Below, piece after piece: positions 27,658 to 36,990 of a DNA stretch of 64,000 nucleotides. The notes under the pieces were generated by a model. The model saw nothing but the letters and a program-made list of their open reading frames with translations, ran no database searches and was not told the origin of the DNA. Made by a program: the position numbers and the translations under genes. The stretch lies in contig NZ_KB373314.1 of the NCBI RefSeq assembly GCF_000314795.2, positions 269,454-333,453 of the forward strand, given 5' to 3'. How positions within the stretch are numbered: position 1 is the first letter of the stretch; each line of letters opens with the position of its first letter. This DNA comes from Streptococcus sp. F0442. GTDB taxonomy: Bacteria > Bacillota > Bacilli > Lactobacillales > Streptococcaceae.

Positions 27658-28987
27658 GGCCACCTCTCCTTTCATTTTCAAACCATTGAACATATTGGTC
27701 AACAAGAGCTGCATTTTCAGCACCTGAAATTTTATGGACGATTTCTTCTAAACTCTGAGCAGCAAAGACTTTCAGGGCATTGTCTACGGAGCCAAAATAA
27801 CACAGTCTACCACAGCCTTCCGAACTCTTTCCGACCACCATGACCTTATCAAAAAGATGACGAATACGATCGGGCGTATGCGTGATGACACATAAGATCT
27901 TTCCTTCATCTGTAATCTCTCTCAATGTGGTCATGACCTCCATGACCATGCTCCCATCAACACCGGAATCCGGCTCATCCATAAAGAGGATTTCAGGGCT
28001 CGTGATGTATTCCATGGCTATCGTGAGTTTTTTCTTTTGTCCTCCAGATAGAGAAGAACACTTGGATCCTTTGACAGATTCTAAATCCAGCTTTTTCAGA
28101 ACAGATAGCACTTCTTCTTTTCGAAGTTCAGGATTGTCTGTTAATTCGGATGGACCATAGAGTTTTGCTGCATCTTCTAGATTCTTATAGACCGTATCTT
28201 CCATTCGGTAATGCTCATCAGGAGATTGAGGAGCCAGGGTGATGACCCCTTGTTTCACCCCATCATTTAACAAATCCACTCCATTAAAATAAGCACTAGT
28301 ATTTGAATGAACGAGTCCCGTTACTGCTTCCATAAAGGTAGATTTCCCAGCACCAGAACCACCCAGAATGAGTATCATCTCCTTAGGCTTAAATTCTACT
28401 TGAATATCCTTGAGGATGGTTTTACGGTTTAAGAGATTTCCGACTGTTACATCTTGAATAGCAATCGTTAGTGATGAATAAGAAAACTTCGACCCCTCAG
28501 CAGATGATTGAGAAGAACTGACAGGTCCTGCTTGAAGCTCTTGGTAAATAACTTGATCACCTAGGCGCACAACCAACTGATCAGATAAGATGGCACAATC
28601 AATTGAAGCAAGCGAGGACAGATCCGACGGAAAAGCATCTTTTGCTATAGTCTTCCACTCAATAGATTGCATTTCAACAATGATGAATTTTGAGCGAAAA
28701 ACATGGCCGTCGGCGTCACAAAGATGAATAATGGAACGATGATTTAATAAAACACGTTGATTTTTCGGATAGGTGACACCATCCACCTCGATCATCCCAG
28801 ATAAACATTCAAGAAACCATTGACCGTTTAGAAAATGGAAAACAGCTTCAGAGGGGGACTGAAAATCATCAGCCAAATGCAAATCTGCCTGACTTTCTTG
28901 AGAAATACCATCGACGCTCAATCCATCAAAAAGTGGAATAGCTGTAAAATCCTGATTGAGATAGGTATAGATGGTTGGGTTTTGCAT
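27647..28987 (-). CDS. ABC transporter ATPase with N-terminal FHA-like domain
   Basis: 446 residues. The N-terminal ~110 residues (FHFLNGQWFLECLSGMIEVD, LNHRSIIHLCDADGHVF) look like a forkhead-associated domain; the linker (about 150-180) is Ser-rich. The ATPase follows with Walker A GGSGAGKS (about 235-242), signature LSGGQKKKL, Walker B ILFMDEP and switch VITHTP, of ABCG type. FHA domains bind phospho-Thr, so a Ser/Thr kinase may control it, as with mycobacterial Rv1747. The FHA assignment rests on pattern only. First gene of the three-gene unit. Confidence 0.8.
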   Translation of the reverse strand: MQNPTIYTYLNQDFTAIPLFDGLSVDGISQESQADLHLADDFQSPSEAVFHFLNGQWFLECLSGMIEVDGVTYPKNQRVLLNHRSIIHLCDADGHVFRSKFIIVEMQSIEWKTIAKDAFPSDLSSLASIDCAILSDQLVVRLGDQVIYQELQAGPVSSSQSSAEGSKFSYSSLTIAIQDVTVGNLLNRKTILKDIQVEFKPKEMILILGGSGAGKSTFMEAVTGLVHSNTSAYFNGVDLLNDGVKQGVITLAPQSPDEHYRMEDTVYKNLEDAAKLYGPSELTDNPELRKEEVLSVLKKLDLESVKGSKCSSLSGGQKKKLTIAMEYITSPEILFMDEPDSGVDGSMVMEVMTTLREITDEGKILCVITHTPDRIRHLFDKVMVVGKSSEGCGRLCYFGSVDNALKVFAAQSLEEIVHKISGAENAALVDQYVQWFENERRGGHAG

Positions 28988-29027
28988 ATAAGTAAACCTT
29001 TCGAAATAAACGAATTTGCTAGACAGT

Positions 29028-29053
29028 CAAAACCACCCTATAAGGGTGGTTCA
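29028..29053 (-). terminator. terminator of the ATP-cone gene
   Basis: AACCACCC/GGGTGGTT stem with a 4-6-base loop and T-run on the minus strand, downstream of the stop at 29090. Confidence 0.75.
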
Positions 29054-29089
29054 AACACGATGGCGTTACCTCGCGAGCACTACTCTAGC

Positions 29090-29428
29090 TTAGCGAATTT
29101 GCTCAAAATGCAAATGTACGGCGATGTGATCACCATAACCACTCCGTTCCAAATCGCGTTGCAAGCGATAAGAAATGTAGTGTTCTGCAATGGTAATATA
29201 GCCTGCTCCCAGCAAACGTTGTTCCACTAATGATTGGATCATACTGATGGTTGCGCGTTCTACTTGGGCTTCATCCAAGTCCATGGCAACTTTCTTGGTC
29301 ACTTGAGCTAGGTTTTGTCGCAAATCATCTGTCAAAACATAGACAACTTGCGCAGCTTTCAAAATAGCTTGGTAAATTTTATCTGGGTTGAATTCAACCA
29401 CTTCTCCACTACGTTTAATGACTTCCAT
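29090..29428 (-). CDS. stand-alone ATP-cone domain protein
   Basis: 112 residues that are almost all ATP-cone: VIKRSGEVVEFNPDKIYQAI at the N-terminus, followed by the helices that bind dATP/ATP in NrdR and in ribonucleotide reductases (YISYRLQRDLER near the end). There is no zinc finger as in NrdR and no reductase domain. GGAG precedes the ATG. It may be a small regulator of nucleotide metabolism or a remnant of an nrdD-like gene; no nrd gene lies nearby. Confidence 0.8.
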   Translation of the reverse strand: MEVIKRSGEVVEFNPDKIYQAILKAAQVVYVLTDDLRQNLAQVTKKVAMDLDEAQVERATISMIQSLVEQRLLGAGYITIAEHYISYRLQRDLERSGYGDHIAVHLHFEQIR

Positions 29429-29570
29429 CGGAGTCTCCTTTATTTTAAATATTCATGAATACTCCATTTCCTTTATAAAGAAATGAAGACCTACTACTTT
29501 ATTATATAATTTTTTTGCCAAGAATCAAAGCTCTTTTCAGGAATCACCGTGGTTGTTTGGATGAAAAAAT

Positions 29571-30200
29571 CTAACGATCACTTTTCTCCATGACCACATC
29601 TTCTTTTTTATAGCTGTAGGTCAATCTCCAAAGATGGTCAGAGACATGGTCCAAACGGAAAGTCTTCAAAATCTTCTTCAGAGGTAACTTCTCCATCTCT
29701 ACTTTTCTAAGGAGTTCCACGAGTAGTTCACCACCAGCATTGACAGCAATTAGATGATCTTCGTCACTATCATATTGGAGAAGGACTGTTTTAGTCGGTT
29801 TATAGAGAACATTGTAGAGATTGTAGGCGCTATCGATTTCAAAAAGTTTATTCTTATCGGCTTCTCGTGAGTAGCGGTGAACCGTAAGCGGACCGATTTG
29901 AAAAGCTCCTGCTAAACTAAAAACGAATCCTAAAGCAGCGATCGATTCCCAGAGTAAATTGAGTAACTTGGAATCAAAGTCAAACACTAAATGAACTAGG
30001 AACAGAATGATTCCTGTTCCAAATCCCAGTAAAAGTAAGAGTGCACCGATACAGCCGGCTTTTTCACCTGTTTTTATCGTCGGTTTATCATAGATCATCA
30101 CACCGTCTAACTTTTCAAGGCTATGACCTTCTTTAAATTTTTCTAGTTCTGATTTTTCTGAATCCGTTTTTTCTAGCTCTGTTTTCTCTAACTCTGACAT
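29571..30200 (-). CDS. small membrane protein, unrecognised
   Basis: 209 residues. The N-terminus is a charged repeat (LEKTELEKTDSEKSELEK) of about 6-8-residue units, likely coiled or disordered. Two hydrophobic segments follow (about 50-72 and 83-105), then a cytoplasmic-type C-terminal domain with 'HLIAVNAGGELLVELLRKVE'. I do not recognise a family. It begins 20 bases after the dapA stop, with GAGG upstream, so it is probably cotranscribed with asd-dapA. Confidence 0.7.
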   Translation of the reverse strand: MSELEKTELEKTDSEKSELEKFKEGHSLEKLDGVMIYDKPTIKTGEKAGCIGALLLLLGFGTGIILFLVHLVFDFDSKLLNLLWESIAALGFVFSLAGAFQIGPLTVHRYSREADKNKLFEIDSAYNLYNVLYKPTKTVLLQYDSDEDHLIAVNAGGELLVELLRKVEMEKLPLKKILKTFRLDHVSDHLWRLTYSYKKEDVVMEKSDR

Positions 30201-30220
30201 ACATTCCTCACGACATTTTT

Positions 30221-31156
30221 TTAATAATCCGGACGAAGAACTCCCGTAATAATCTCTTTGCTGGCATGGTAATCCCCATCCACTACTACTTTGATGATGC
30301 GCTTAGCTTCCTCAGCGGGTGCTGGCACCAATGGCAGACGAGTCGGACCTGCTTCAAATCCCATATAGTTCAAGACAGCTTTAACAGGAGCTGGGCTTGG
30401 ATAAGAGAAGAGAGCATTGACTTTAGGGATAAATTGGCGCTGGATAGCCGCTGCCTTTTTAATATCATTATTCTCAATGGCTTGGAACATTTCGTGCATT
30501 TCATCCCCATTAGTATGAGATGCTACTGAAATCACACCGTCTGCTCCAAGGTTCATAGCGTGGAAAGCATCCCCGTCTTCCCCTGTATAGATGAGAAACT
30601 CATCTGGCTTGTGCTCGATTAAATAAGCCATATTGGCAAGAGTCGTACATTCTTTGACCCCGATGATGTTTGGATGTTCGGCCAAGCGGAGCATGGTTTC
30701 TGGTGTCATTTCGACCACCACGCGCCCTGGAATGTTATAGATAATAATTGGCAAGTTAGAAGCGTCTGCAATAGCCTTAAAATGCTGGTACATCCCTTCT
30801 TGAGAAGGTTTATTGTAGTATGGAACAATGGCCAAACCAGCAGCAAAGCCACCAAACTGATCTACTTCCTTTACAAACTCAATGGAATCTCGGGTCTCAT
30901 TGGTCCCGACACCAGCAATCAAAGGCACCCGTCCATTGACTACCTTTTGCACCGCAGCAAAAAGTTCTAATTCTTCATCGTGAGTTAGAGTAGGGCTTTC
31001 TGCTGTGGTACCAGCTAAAAGAATCCCATCTGTGTGATGAGCTAAAAGATGTTCGATGAGTGGAGGAATGGCCTCGAAGTTTATCGAACCATCTTCATGG
31101 AAGGGAGTGATAAAGGCAGTGATCATTCTACAATTTTTTAAATCTTGATAAGACAT
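30221..31156 (-). CDS. dapA: 4-hydroxy-tetrahydrodipicolinate synthase
   Basis: Condenses pyruvate with aspartate semialdehyde, the first step toward lysine and diaminopimelate. The 311-residue TIM barrel shows [10 protein letters not shown] (substrate loop), the Tyr in IIIYNIPGR and the Schiff-base Lys in [10 protein letters not shown]. The ATG at 31156 follows AAGGAG; an in-frame start at 31177 has none. It lies 88 bases downstream of asd, the gene for its substrate. Confidence 0.96.
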   Translation of the reverse strand: MSYQDLKNCRMITAFITPFHEDGSINFEAIPPLIEHLLAHHTDGILLAGTTAESPTLTHDEELELFAAVQKVVNGRVPLIAGVGTNETRDSIEFVKEVDQFGGFAAGLAIVPYYNKPSQEGMYQHFKAIADASNLPIIIYNIPGRVVVEMTPETMLRLAEHPNIIGVKECTTLANMAYLIEHKPDEFLIYTGEDGDAFHAMNLGADGVISVASHTNGDEMHEMFQAIENNDIKKAAAIQRQFIPKVNALFSYPSPAPVKAVLNYMGFEAGPTRLPLVPAPAEEAKRIIKVVVDGDYHASKEIITGVLRPDY

Positions 31157-31244
31157 ACATACTCCTTCTTGAGACAATCATAGGGAAGAGGGACAGCACC
31201 AAAAGTTGGTAGCTGTCCCCTATACAAATTATTTAGTTAATGAA

Positions 31245-32321
31245 TCATTTCAACTCAAACTTCAATTCAGCTGTCGGGCGAACGAGTCCACGTTCATGAA
31301 GCGTTTCTGCAATTTGAACTGAGTTCCAAGCAGCTCCTTTAAGAAGGTTATCCGAAACAACCCACATATGGATCCCTTTTTCAGCATCCAAGTCTTTACG
31401 GATACGACCAACAAAGGTATCGCGTGAACCAACGGCATTGACAGCTTGTGGATAGATTTGGTGAGCGACATCATCTTCCAAGACGGCACCAGGAAAGGCC
31501 GCAATCGCCGCTTTTACTTCGTCGATTGGAGCTACTTCCTTGGTCTCGATGTAGACAGACTCTGAGTGAGCTGATAAAACTGGAATCCGCACACAAGTTG
31601 CAGAAACGGCGATGCTATCATCTTCCATGATTTTCTTGGTTTCATTGGTCATCTTCATTTCTTCGTAAGTGTAGTCATTGTCAGTGAAGACGTCAATTTG
31701 AGGAAGAGCGTTAAAAGCAATTGGATAGTGTTTCTTATCACCACCTGATGGCAAGATCTCCGCCTTCACATCACGAGGATCTACACCTTCATCCAACACT
31801 TCTTTCAACTCGCGTTTGGTTTCAAGAATAGCTCCCATCCCTGCACCTGAAACAGCTTGGTAAGTGGATACAATAATCCGGTCCAAGCCCCATTTTTGAC
31901 GAACTGGCTCTAAAGCTACCATCATTTGAATCGTTGAACAGTTAGGGCAGGCGATAATCCCGTTGTGAGCATCAAGAGCATGAGCATTTACCTCAGGCAC
32001 AACCAAAGGAACATCCGGATTTTGGCGGAAGAAAGATGTGTTATCAACTACTACTGCGCCTGCTTTAACAGCATAGGGTGCATACTTAGCTGAAGTAGAT
32101 CCACCCGCTGAGAAGAGAGCAATATCAACTCCTTCAAAAGCATTTTCTGTCGTTTCTTCAATCGTTACTTCTTGACCTTTGAATGACAAAACTTTCCCTG
32201 CAGAACGTGCAGACGCAAGGTAGCGAATCTTATCGATTGGAAGAGACGATTCTTCCAACATTTTGATCATTTGAGCACCAACGGCACCTGTAGCACCGAC
32301 AACAGCAACTGTGTATCCCAT
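31245..32321 (-). CDS. asd: aspartate-semialdehyde dehydrogenase
   Basis: Makes aspartate semialdehyde from aspartyl phosphate with NADPH. 358 residues with NADP site [12 protein letters not shown] at the N-terminus, active Cys128 (CPNCSTIQM) and the C-terminal His in the HSESVY segment. Upstream of dapA in the same direction, forming the head of the lysine/threonine/methionine branch. Confidence 0.97.
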   Translation of the reverse strand: MGYTVAVVGATGAVGAQMIKMLEESSLPIDKIRYLASARSAGKVLSFKGQEVTIEETTENAFEGVDIALFSAGGSTSAKYAPYAVKAGAVVVDNTSFFRQNPDVPLVVPEVNAHALDAHNGIIACPNCSTIQMMVALEPVRQKWGLDRIIVSTYQAVSGAGMGAILETKRELKEVLDEGVDPRDVKAEILPSGGDKKHYPIAFNALPQIDVFTDNDYTYEEMKMTNETKKIMEDDSIAVSATCVRIPVLSAHSESVYIETKEVAPIDEVKAAIAAFPGAVLEDDVAHQIYPQAVNAVGSRDTFVGRIRKDLDAEKGIHMWVVSDNLLKGAAWNSVQIAETLHERGLVRPTAELKFELK

Positions 32322-32420
32322 AGTAAATCCTCTTTCAAAATTTTCTAAAAATTTATGAATTTCAACTATTATACTATTTTTCCCAGTAAATGAAAAGACT
32401 TATTTGTATTTGAAGAGACA

Positions 32421-32447
32421 AAAAAACCGATCTTAAATCGGTTTTTT
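32421..32447 (-). terminator. terminator after lemA
   Basis: Perfect 11-bp stem AAAAAACCGAT/ATCGGTTTTTT with a 5-base loop. Its A and T tracts let it act on either strand; it separates lemA from asd. Confidence 0.9.
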
Positions 32448-32476
32448 TCTGAACAAAATCAATGATTTATCCAAGC

Positions 32477-33031
32477 TTAATGGATTTCATAATCCAAATC
32501 ACTCAAGTCCCTCTTTCCTTGTGTATCCTCCATTAAAAATGGCACCTGTTGCATTCCTTTGATTCCAGCAACGACTGAAGTTGGGAAAGTTACGATAGCT
32601 TGGTTGATTTGGCTAATATTGCTATTGACAATGCGTTTAGAAGCTGCCAAATCTTCATTCTCGTCAGCAATTTCTTTTTGCAAGGCCAAGAATTGGTTTG
32701 AAGACAAGAGCTCAGGATAATTCTCACCTACCGCTCGGATTTGTGCCAAAACATCGTTTTGATTGGCAATGACTTGGTTGGATTCTTGGATGGACGCACC
32801 TTGACGAAGGGCTACCAATTCCGTGAAGACCTTTTCCTCATGTTTGGCGTAGGCCTTAGCCGCCTTCAACATTTCAGAAATGGTATCGTAGCGTTTGACA
32901 AGAGTGATATCCACCGTTCTCTTTGCTTCTTCAATCATGACCTGATAACGGTTCAAGCGATTGCTTTCTCCGATAAACCACATAACAACTACAAGAGCAA
33001 AAACGACAATGGCAATTATTAAAGCTGACAT
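32477..33031 (-). CDS. LemA family protein
   Basis: A 184-residue LemA protein: one N-terminal membrane helix (about 4-20), then long helices with SNRLNRYQVMIEEAKRTVD and YPELLSSNQFLALQKEIAD, the family signature. The role is unknown; members are membrane-anchored with a helical bundle. It starts 2 bases after the DUF3137 gene, so they act together. Confidence 0.92.
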   Translation of the reverse strand: MSALIIAIVVFALVVVMWFIGESNRLNRYQVMIEEAKRTVDITLVKRYDTISEMLKAAKAYAKHEEKVFTELVALRQGASIQESNQVIANQNDVLAQIRAVGENYPELLSSNQFLALQKEIADENEDLAASKRIVNSNISQINQAIVTFPTSVVAGIKGMQQVPFLMEDTQGKRDLSDLDYEIH

Positions 33032-33033
33032 AG

Positions 33034-34032
33034 TTATTCTCCTTTAAATATATTGGTTAATTCATCGACGAGGTCGATTTCCTTACAAAGTTTTTGATAC
33101 TCTTCAGCGATCGAAAGACGTTCGATTGCTTCTTTGTTTCCTGGCGTTGGGAAAAGATAGCGACTTGTATATAAGGCTATATAGAGTGTATCTTGAACAA
33201 AATACACACACATGGCATTTTTTGATATTTGTTGATCAAACCATTCTAGGATCTTGGGTTTTAGAAATTTTCGAGCAGCCAGTTCATCTGTACAATAGAT
33301 ATTGTAGTTTTCATTGTTTTGGATATCTTCTGTTTCAATTTGGACTTCATTAGGTCCAGCACCCGGATAGGCACCTTTGACTTCTCTTTTTAAAAAGAAA
33401 GATTTCTTAGTCGGTATAACTCTCAAGTGTCCTGGAAATGAAATTGGAGATTTTAAAGAGAAGATCTGACCAGCGAAATCCTCCACTTCTTTTTCGACAG
33501 TTTCGATATGCCCATTAGAATCTCTCTCAATCCTGGTCTCTATATGATAGGCATACAGGTTGGTCACCGTTAGATTTTTTTCATCATGAAAAAGCAGCTG
33601 ATTAAAGAGTTGAAATTTCGAAGAACGTGGACTAAAAACTTTTAAGGCATCCATCGAGTAGGTCGCTGTTCGTGTTAAGTCCGCTTCTGGAAAGACTTCC
33701 TTCAAAATTGGACAAAGAAATTCATTGATATAAATCTCATCATTCGTGTGAATTCTATCCCCGAAGAGGGTCTTCCTTTTCATATATTGGGGCCAATAAT
33801 AGAAAACGATCCCTAACAAGATCGGAACGATAGCCTTTAACTTGAATAGGGCGAAGAAGAACATCGCTAGAAGCATCCCTACCATCGTAGCCGTCTTCCA
33901 CTGAAGATTACTGGTCATCTGCTCCTTCATTAATAGGAGTTTATCCTGAAATTGTTTTGACCCTTCCAACTCATTGATTCGTTGGAATCTTTCCTGGGAC
34001 CACTTGCTAGTTGGATTCTTTTGATCAACCAT
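33034..34032 (-). CDS. DUF3137-like membrane protein
   Basis: 332 residues with an N-terminal soluble helix, two close hydrophobic segments (TMVGMLLAMFFFALFKL, AIVPILLGIVFYYW; about 55-85), and a C-terminal domain of about 230 residues with FLCPILKEVFPEADLT near its start, as in DUF3137 proteins that often accompany LemA. The ATG at 34032 is chosen: AAGGAG lies 9 bases upstream, while the ATG at 34041 abuts the ribosome site. Function unknown. Confidence 0.8.
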   Translation of the reverse strand: MVDQKNPTSKWSQERFQRINELEGSKQFQDKLLLMKEQMTSNLQWKTATMVGMLLAMFFFALFKLKAIVPILLGIVFYYWPQYMKRKTLFGDRIHTNDEIYINEFLCPILKEVFPEADLTRTATYSMDALKVFSPRSSKFQLFNQLLFHDEKNLTVTNLYAYHIETRIERDSNGHIETVEKEVEDFAGQIFSLKSPISFPGHLRVIPTKKSFFLKREVKGAYPGAGPNEVQIETEDIQNNENYNIYCTDELAARKFLKPKILEWFDQQISKNAMCVYFVQDTLYIALYTSRYLFPTPGNKEAIERLSIAEEYQKLCKEIDLVDELTNIFKGE

Positions 34033-34149
34033 CCGAATCATCTCCTTTCAAGCACCAATGAGCTTTCTAATTGACTCACATTTACCTCATTATACCATTG
34101 AAAAATCTAGGAAGCAACTATATTTCTGTAGGGAAAAAATAAGATTAGA

Positions 34150-34305
34150 AAAACAAAAAATCCCCTACCAAACGGTAAGGAATTGAGGCATCTTTCGATG
34201 AGAACAGCCGGTTCACACAACTGTTCAAGGTCCGCTCCTGCGTTACAATTGAATGTAGACCTCCTCAGCGCAAAAGGCTCCTAAGAGCCAATCGACTCAT
34301 CGCAT
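34150..34305 (-). ncRNA. orphan structured RNA, ~155 nt (possibly the Streptococcus asd RNA motif)
   Basis: The gap between the DUF3137 gene and the GNAT gene holds a complete RNA gene on the minus strand: a canonical promoter, then CGATGAG pairing with CTCATCG as a closing stem around three inner hairpins (GGCTC/GAGCC; AGGTC/GACCT; GAACAG/CTGTTC), then a terminator CCTTACC-GTTT-GGTAGGG with a T-run. The terminator stem uses a U-G pair only on this strand, which supports the direction. No ORF or T-box motif. Size and position two genes from asd fit the 'asd' RNA; 6S RNA is an alternative. Confidence 0.75.
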
Positions 34306-34311
34306 AAATCT

Positions 34312-34340
34312 AGTTTACCATGGACAACTCACCCTGTCAA
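34312..34340 (-). promoter_or_regulatory. promoter of the orphan RNA
   Basis: TTGACA (34335-34340), exactly 17 bases, TAAACT (34312-34317) with extended -10 TG. The predicted start near 34305 coincides with the 5' arm of the closing stem. Confidence 0.8.
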
Positions 34341-34378
34341 GAAGCTAGCACCTTGCTTCTATAAAGAGTATCTAACAC

Positions 34379-34906
34379 CTATCTTTTCTCTTCTACTTCT
34401 TTCAGGGTATTTACAGGCCCATCGATGGTTTTTTGCATCCAGACAATATCATGCCATTGATCAAATTTATAGCCAATTCTTGGGAAATGCGCCACTTGAA
34501 CATAGCCCCGGTTTTCATGCATAGCAATGCTGGCCTCGTTCGGGACTGCAATACAAGCCAAAAAGCGTAAATAGCCTCGTGCTTGCAACTCCTCTTCTAA
34601 GGCAGTATAAAGAGCTGATCCAAGCCCTTGTCCACGCGCTTCTTTAGCTACATAAATAGACAATTCAGTGGTCCAATCGTAGGCAGCGCGTGCATAATAG
34701 CTAGAGGCATAGGCATAACCTAGAACTTTTCCACCGACTTCTGCAACTAAATAAGGGTATTGAGCTAGCGTTTTCGTGATTCGTCTTTCAAATTCTGGGA
34801 CAGTTGGCACATCGACCTCAAAGGTAATAGCAGTCTCTGTCACATAAGGTTGGTAAATAGCTCGAATGGCCGCTGCATCGGCTAGCTGAACGGGACGAAT
34901 GATCAT
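34379..34906 (-). CDS. GNAT N-acetyltransferase (phosphinothricin-acetyltransferase-like)
   Basis: 175 residues with the GNAT fold: IRPVQLADAAAIRAIYQPYV at the N-terminus, AYASSYYARAAYDWTTELSIYV, acetyl-CoA loop ARGQGLGSALY and FLACIAVPNEASIAMHENRGY. The pattern follows the Pat/Bar type. Substrate unknown; resistance or general amine acetylation are both possible. Single gene. Confidence 0.9.
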   Translation of the reverse strand: MIIRPVQLADAAAIRAIYQPYVTETAITFEVDVPTVPEFERRITKTLAQYPYLVAEVGGKVLGYAYASSYYARAAYDWTTELSIYVAKEARGQGLGSALYTALEEELQARGYLRFLACIAVPNEASIAMHENRGYVQVAHFPRIGYKFDQWHDIVWMQKTIDGPVNTLKEVEEKR

Positions 34907-35006
34907 GAGGCTCTCCTTTTTAGAATACCCTTAGTATACAGATTAGCGTCCTCACTGTCAATGGCGGACCATACAAAATGAAATCATACTATTTCATAAT
35001 GTAGAA

Positions 35007-35190
35007 AAGAGAGAGTGGGACAGAAATCGGTAATTTGTTAGAATTCGATTTCGTCGTCCCACCTCCTCACAGTTGAGTAGGGCTGTATAAGTTGATGAAA
35101 TCAGCGTAGTAGAGCTCACTCAACCACTGCGTCTTGCACGACAATCCAACATCAAAAAGAGGCTAGGACTTTTGTCCCAGAACCTCTTCA
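35007..35190. repeat. dispersed ~184-bp repeat, copy 2
   Basis: Reverse-oriented partner of 7040-7223, with the same segments: GTGGGACAGAAATCGG at one end, GAATTCGATTTCGTCGTCCCACC, GTTGAGTAGGGCTGT, CTCAACCACTGCGTCTTG, and a terminator-like end GAGGCTAGGAC...GTCCCAGAACCTC. It follows the stop of the exporter gene at 35205, as copy 1 follows lplA, but in the other orientation. Confidence 0.85.
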
Positions 35191-35204
35191 ACAAACAGTC
35201 ATTC

Positions 35205-36977
35205 CTAGCTTTCATTGTTGGAAAACTGACTGTTATACAATTCGTAATAGAACCCTTTGTCTGCCAACAAGGATTGGTGATTCCCTTGCTCAATGATTTG
35301 GCCATCTTTGAGGACAAGGATTTTATCCGCTTCTTGAATGGTCGACAAGCGATGGGCGATGACAAAACTGGTCCGTCCCTTCATTAAGTTCTTCATGGCT
35401 TTTTGAATCAAGAGCTCTAGACGCGTATCAACGGAAGACGTTGCTTCATCCAAAATCAAGATCTTTGGATCAGCAAGAAGCGCACGCGCAATGGTTAAGA
35501 GTTGCTTTTGTCCTAGAGAAATATTACTAGACTCCTGGTTCATTTCCATGTTGTAACCACCAGGCAGGGTCCGGATAAAGTGATCAACATTGGCTGCCTT
35601 GGCAGCTTCTACAATTTCTTCATCCGTGGCCTCCAGATTCCCAAAACGAAGGTTTTCCTTGATGGTCCCTTCATACAACCAAGCATCTTGAAGTACCATC
35701 CCGAATTGCTTGCGGTAATCCTGACGGGATATATGCCGAATGTCATGACCGTCCACTGTGATGGAGCCCGCTGTCACATCGTAGAAACGCATCAGCAAAT
35801 TAATGAGGGTTGTTTTCCCAGCACCGGTTGGTCCAACAATGGCCACCATTTCACCCGGTTTGACCTCTAAATTGAAATCACGAATCAAAGGTTTGCCCGC
35901 TACATATTGGAAATCCACATTTTTAAAGCTCACTTGACCAGTCAAATCTTCACTAAGAGCCTCTGTGACCTCTTCTTCATCCGGTTCATCCATGACTTGG
36001 AAAATCCGATCCAGCGATGATTTGGCACTTTGTAGCTGACCAGCTAACTGGGTTAAATTTTGAATGGGTTGATTGATCTGCCAGACATATTGAACGAAAG
36101 CCTGCATATTCCCGACCGTCAAGCGGCCAGCCAATACTTGCAGACCTCCCATTAAAGCGACCACCAAGTAGGTCAAATCGGATATTCCATTCAGAACTGG
36201 CATCATCAAACCTGAAATGAAATTAGCCTTGAAACCAACCTTTTGTAAATGCTGGGTAATCGCATGAAATTCTTCTTGTGAAGATTCTTCTCGTACATAG
36301 AGCTTGAGGACGTTAAAGCCTGTCAAATTCTCTTGGACAAAACCGTTCATAGCTCCTAGAACATCTGCTTGCTGCTTGAAGTAAGGCTGTGATTTCTTCA
36401 TAATATAACGGGCACTCAAGTAGGTGATTGGAATTGATAGAATCACCACCAAGCCCAATTGAAGGTTCAAATAGAGCACCATGCCGATGACAAAAAGCAA
36501 GGTAAAGACGGCATTAACAATCTGCAAAAAAGATTGCTGCAGGGCATTGGAGACTGTTTCGACGTCGCTAGTAAAACGCCCTAGGAGGTCCCCGAACTGA
36601 TGACGGTCAAAATACGACACAGGAAGCCGATTGATTTTATGAGATAAGTCATTTCTCATATCCTGAATTGTTTTTTGAACAGCATTGGTCATGAAATAGT
36701 TGGAATAATAAGAACCTAATTCGTAAAAGACTCCACGAATCAAATACAGCGTCATAATGATCGCAATATAAGTAGCATTCAGACTAGCTCCAGGTACTCC
36801 ATTAGCCATTTCCAAGAGATTTTGAGTCAATTCTGTAATCGCAAGCCCTAAAACAAAAGGTTCTACGACACTCATGACCACACTGATGATTTTTAGAAAA
36901 ATGGACAAGCAAACTTCAAATCGATAAGCTTTCAAATAGGTCCATAGTCGACTAAAACTATTTTGTTCTTGTTTCAT
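35205..36977 (-). CDS. heterodimeric ABC exporter subunit, catalytic-site type
   Basis: 590 residues: six-helix ABC exporter membrane domain (about 20-320) and ATPase domain with Walker A GPTGAGKT, Walker B ILILDEATSSVD with the catalytic Glu, and the unusual signature NISLGQKQ in place of LSGGQ. It complements its partner at 36991, which has a normal signature but a weakened Walker B. This pairing is known for TM287/288, LmrCD and BmrCD-type multidrug exporters. Probable drug or lipid exporter; substrate unknown. Confidence 0.92.
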   Translation of the reverse strand: MKQEQNSFSRLWTYLKAYRFEVCLSIFLKIISVVMSVVEPFVLGLAITELTQNLLEMANGVPGASLNATYIAIIMTLYLIRGVFYELGSYYSNYFMTNAVQKTIQDMRNDLSHKINRLPVSYFDRHQFGDLLGRFTSDVETVSNALQQSFLQIVNAVFTLLFVIGMVLYLNLQLGLVVILSIPITYLSARYIMKKSQPYFKQQADVLGAMNGFVQENLTGFNVLKLYVREESSQEEFHAITQHLQKVGFKANFISGLMMPVLNGISDLTYLVVALMGGLQVLAGRLTVGNMQAFVQYVWQINQPIQNLTQLAGQLQSAKSSLDRIFQVMDEPDEEEVTEALSEDLTGQVSFKNVDFQYVAGKPLIRDFNLEVKPGEMVAIVGPTGAGKTTLINLLMRFYDVTAGSITVDGHDIRHISRQDYRKQFGMVLQDAWLYEGTIKENLRFGNLEATDEEIVEAAKAANVDHFIRTLPGGYNMEMNQESSNISLGQKQLLTIARALLADPKILILDEATSSVDTRLELLIQKAMKNLMKGRTSFVIAHRLSTIQEADKILVLKDGQIIEQGNHQSLLADKGFYYELYNSQFSNNES

Positions 36978-36990
36978 TTGCTTCTCCTTT

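Noticed and set aside
28835..29230. Plus-strand 131-codon frame
   Set aside because: It spans the antisense of two real minus-strand genes and the terminator between them.
34150..34305. T-box riboswitch
   Set aside because: No T-box AGGGUGGNACCGCG-like motif, and the element ends in a terminator facing a gap and not a synthetase or amino-acid gene.
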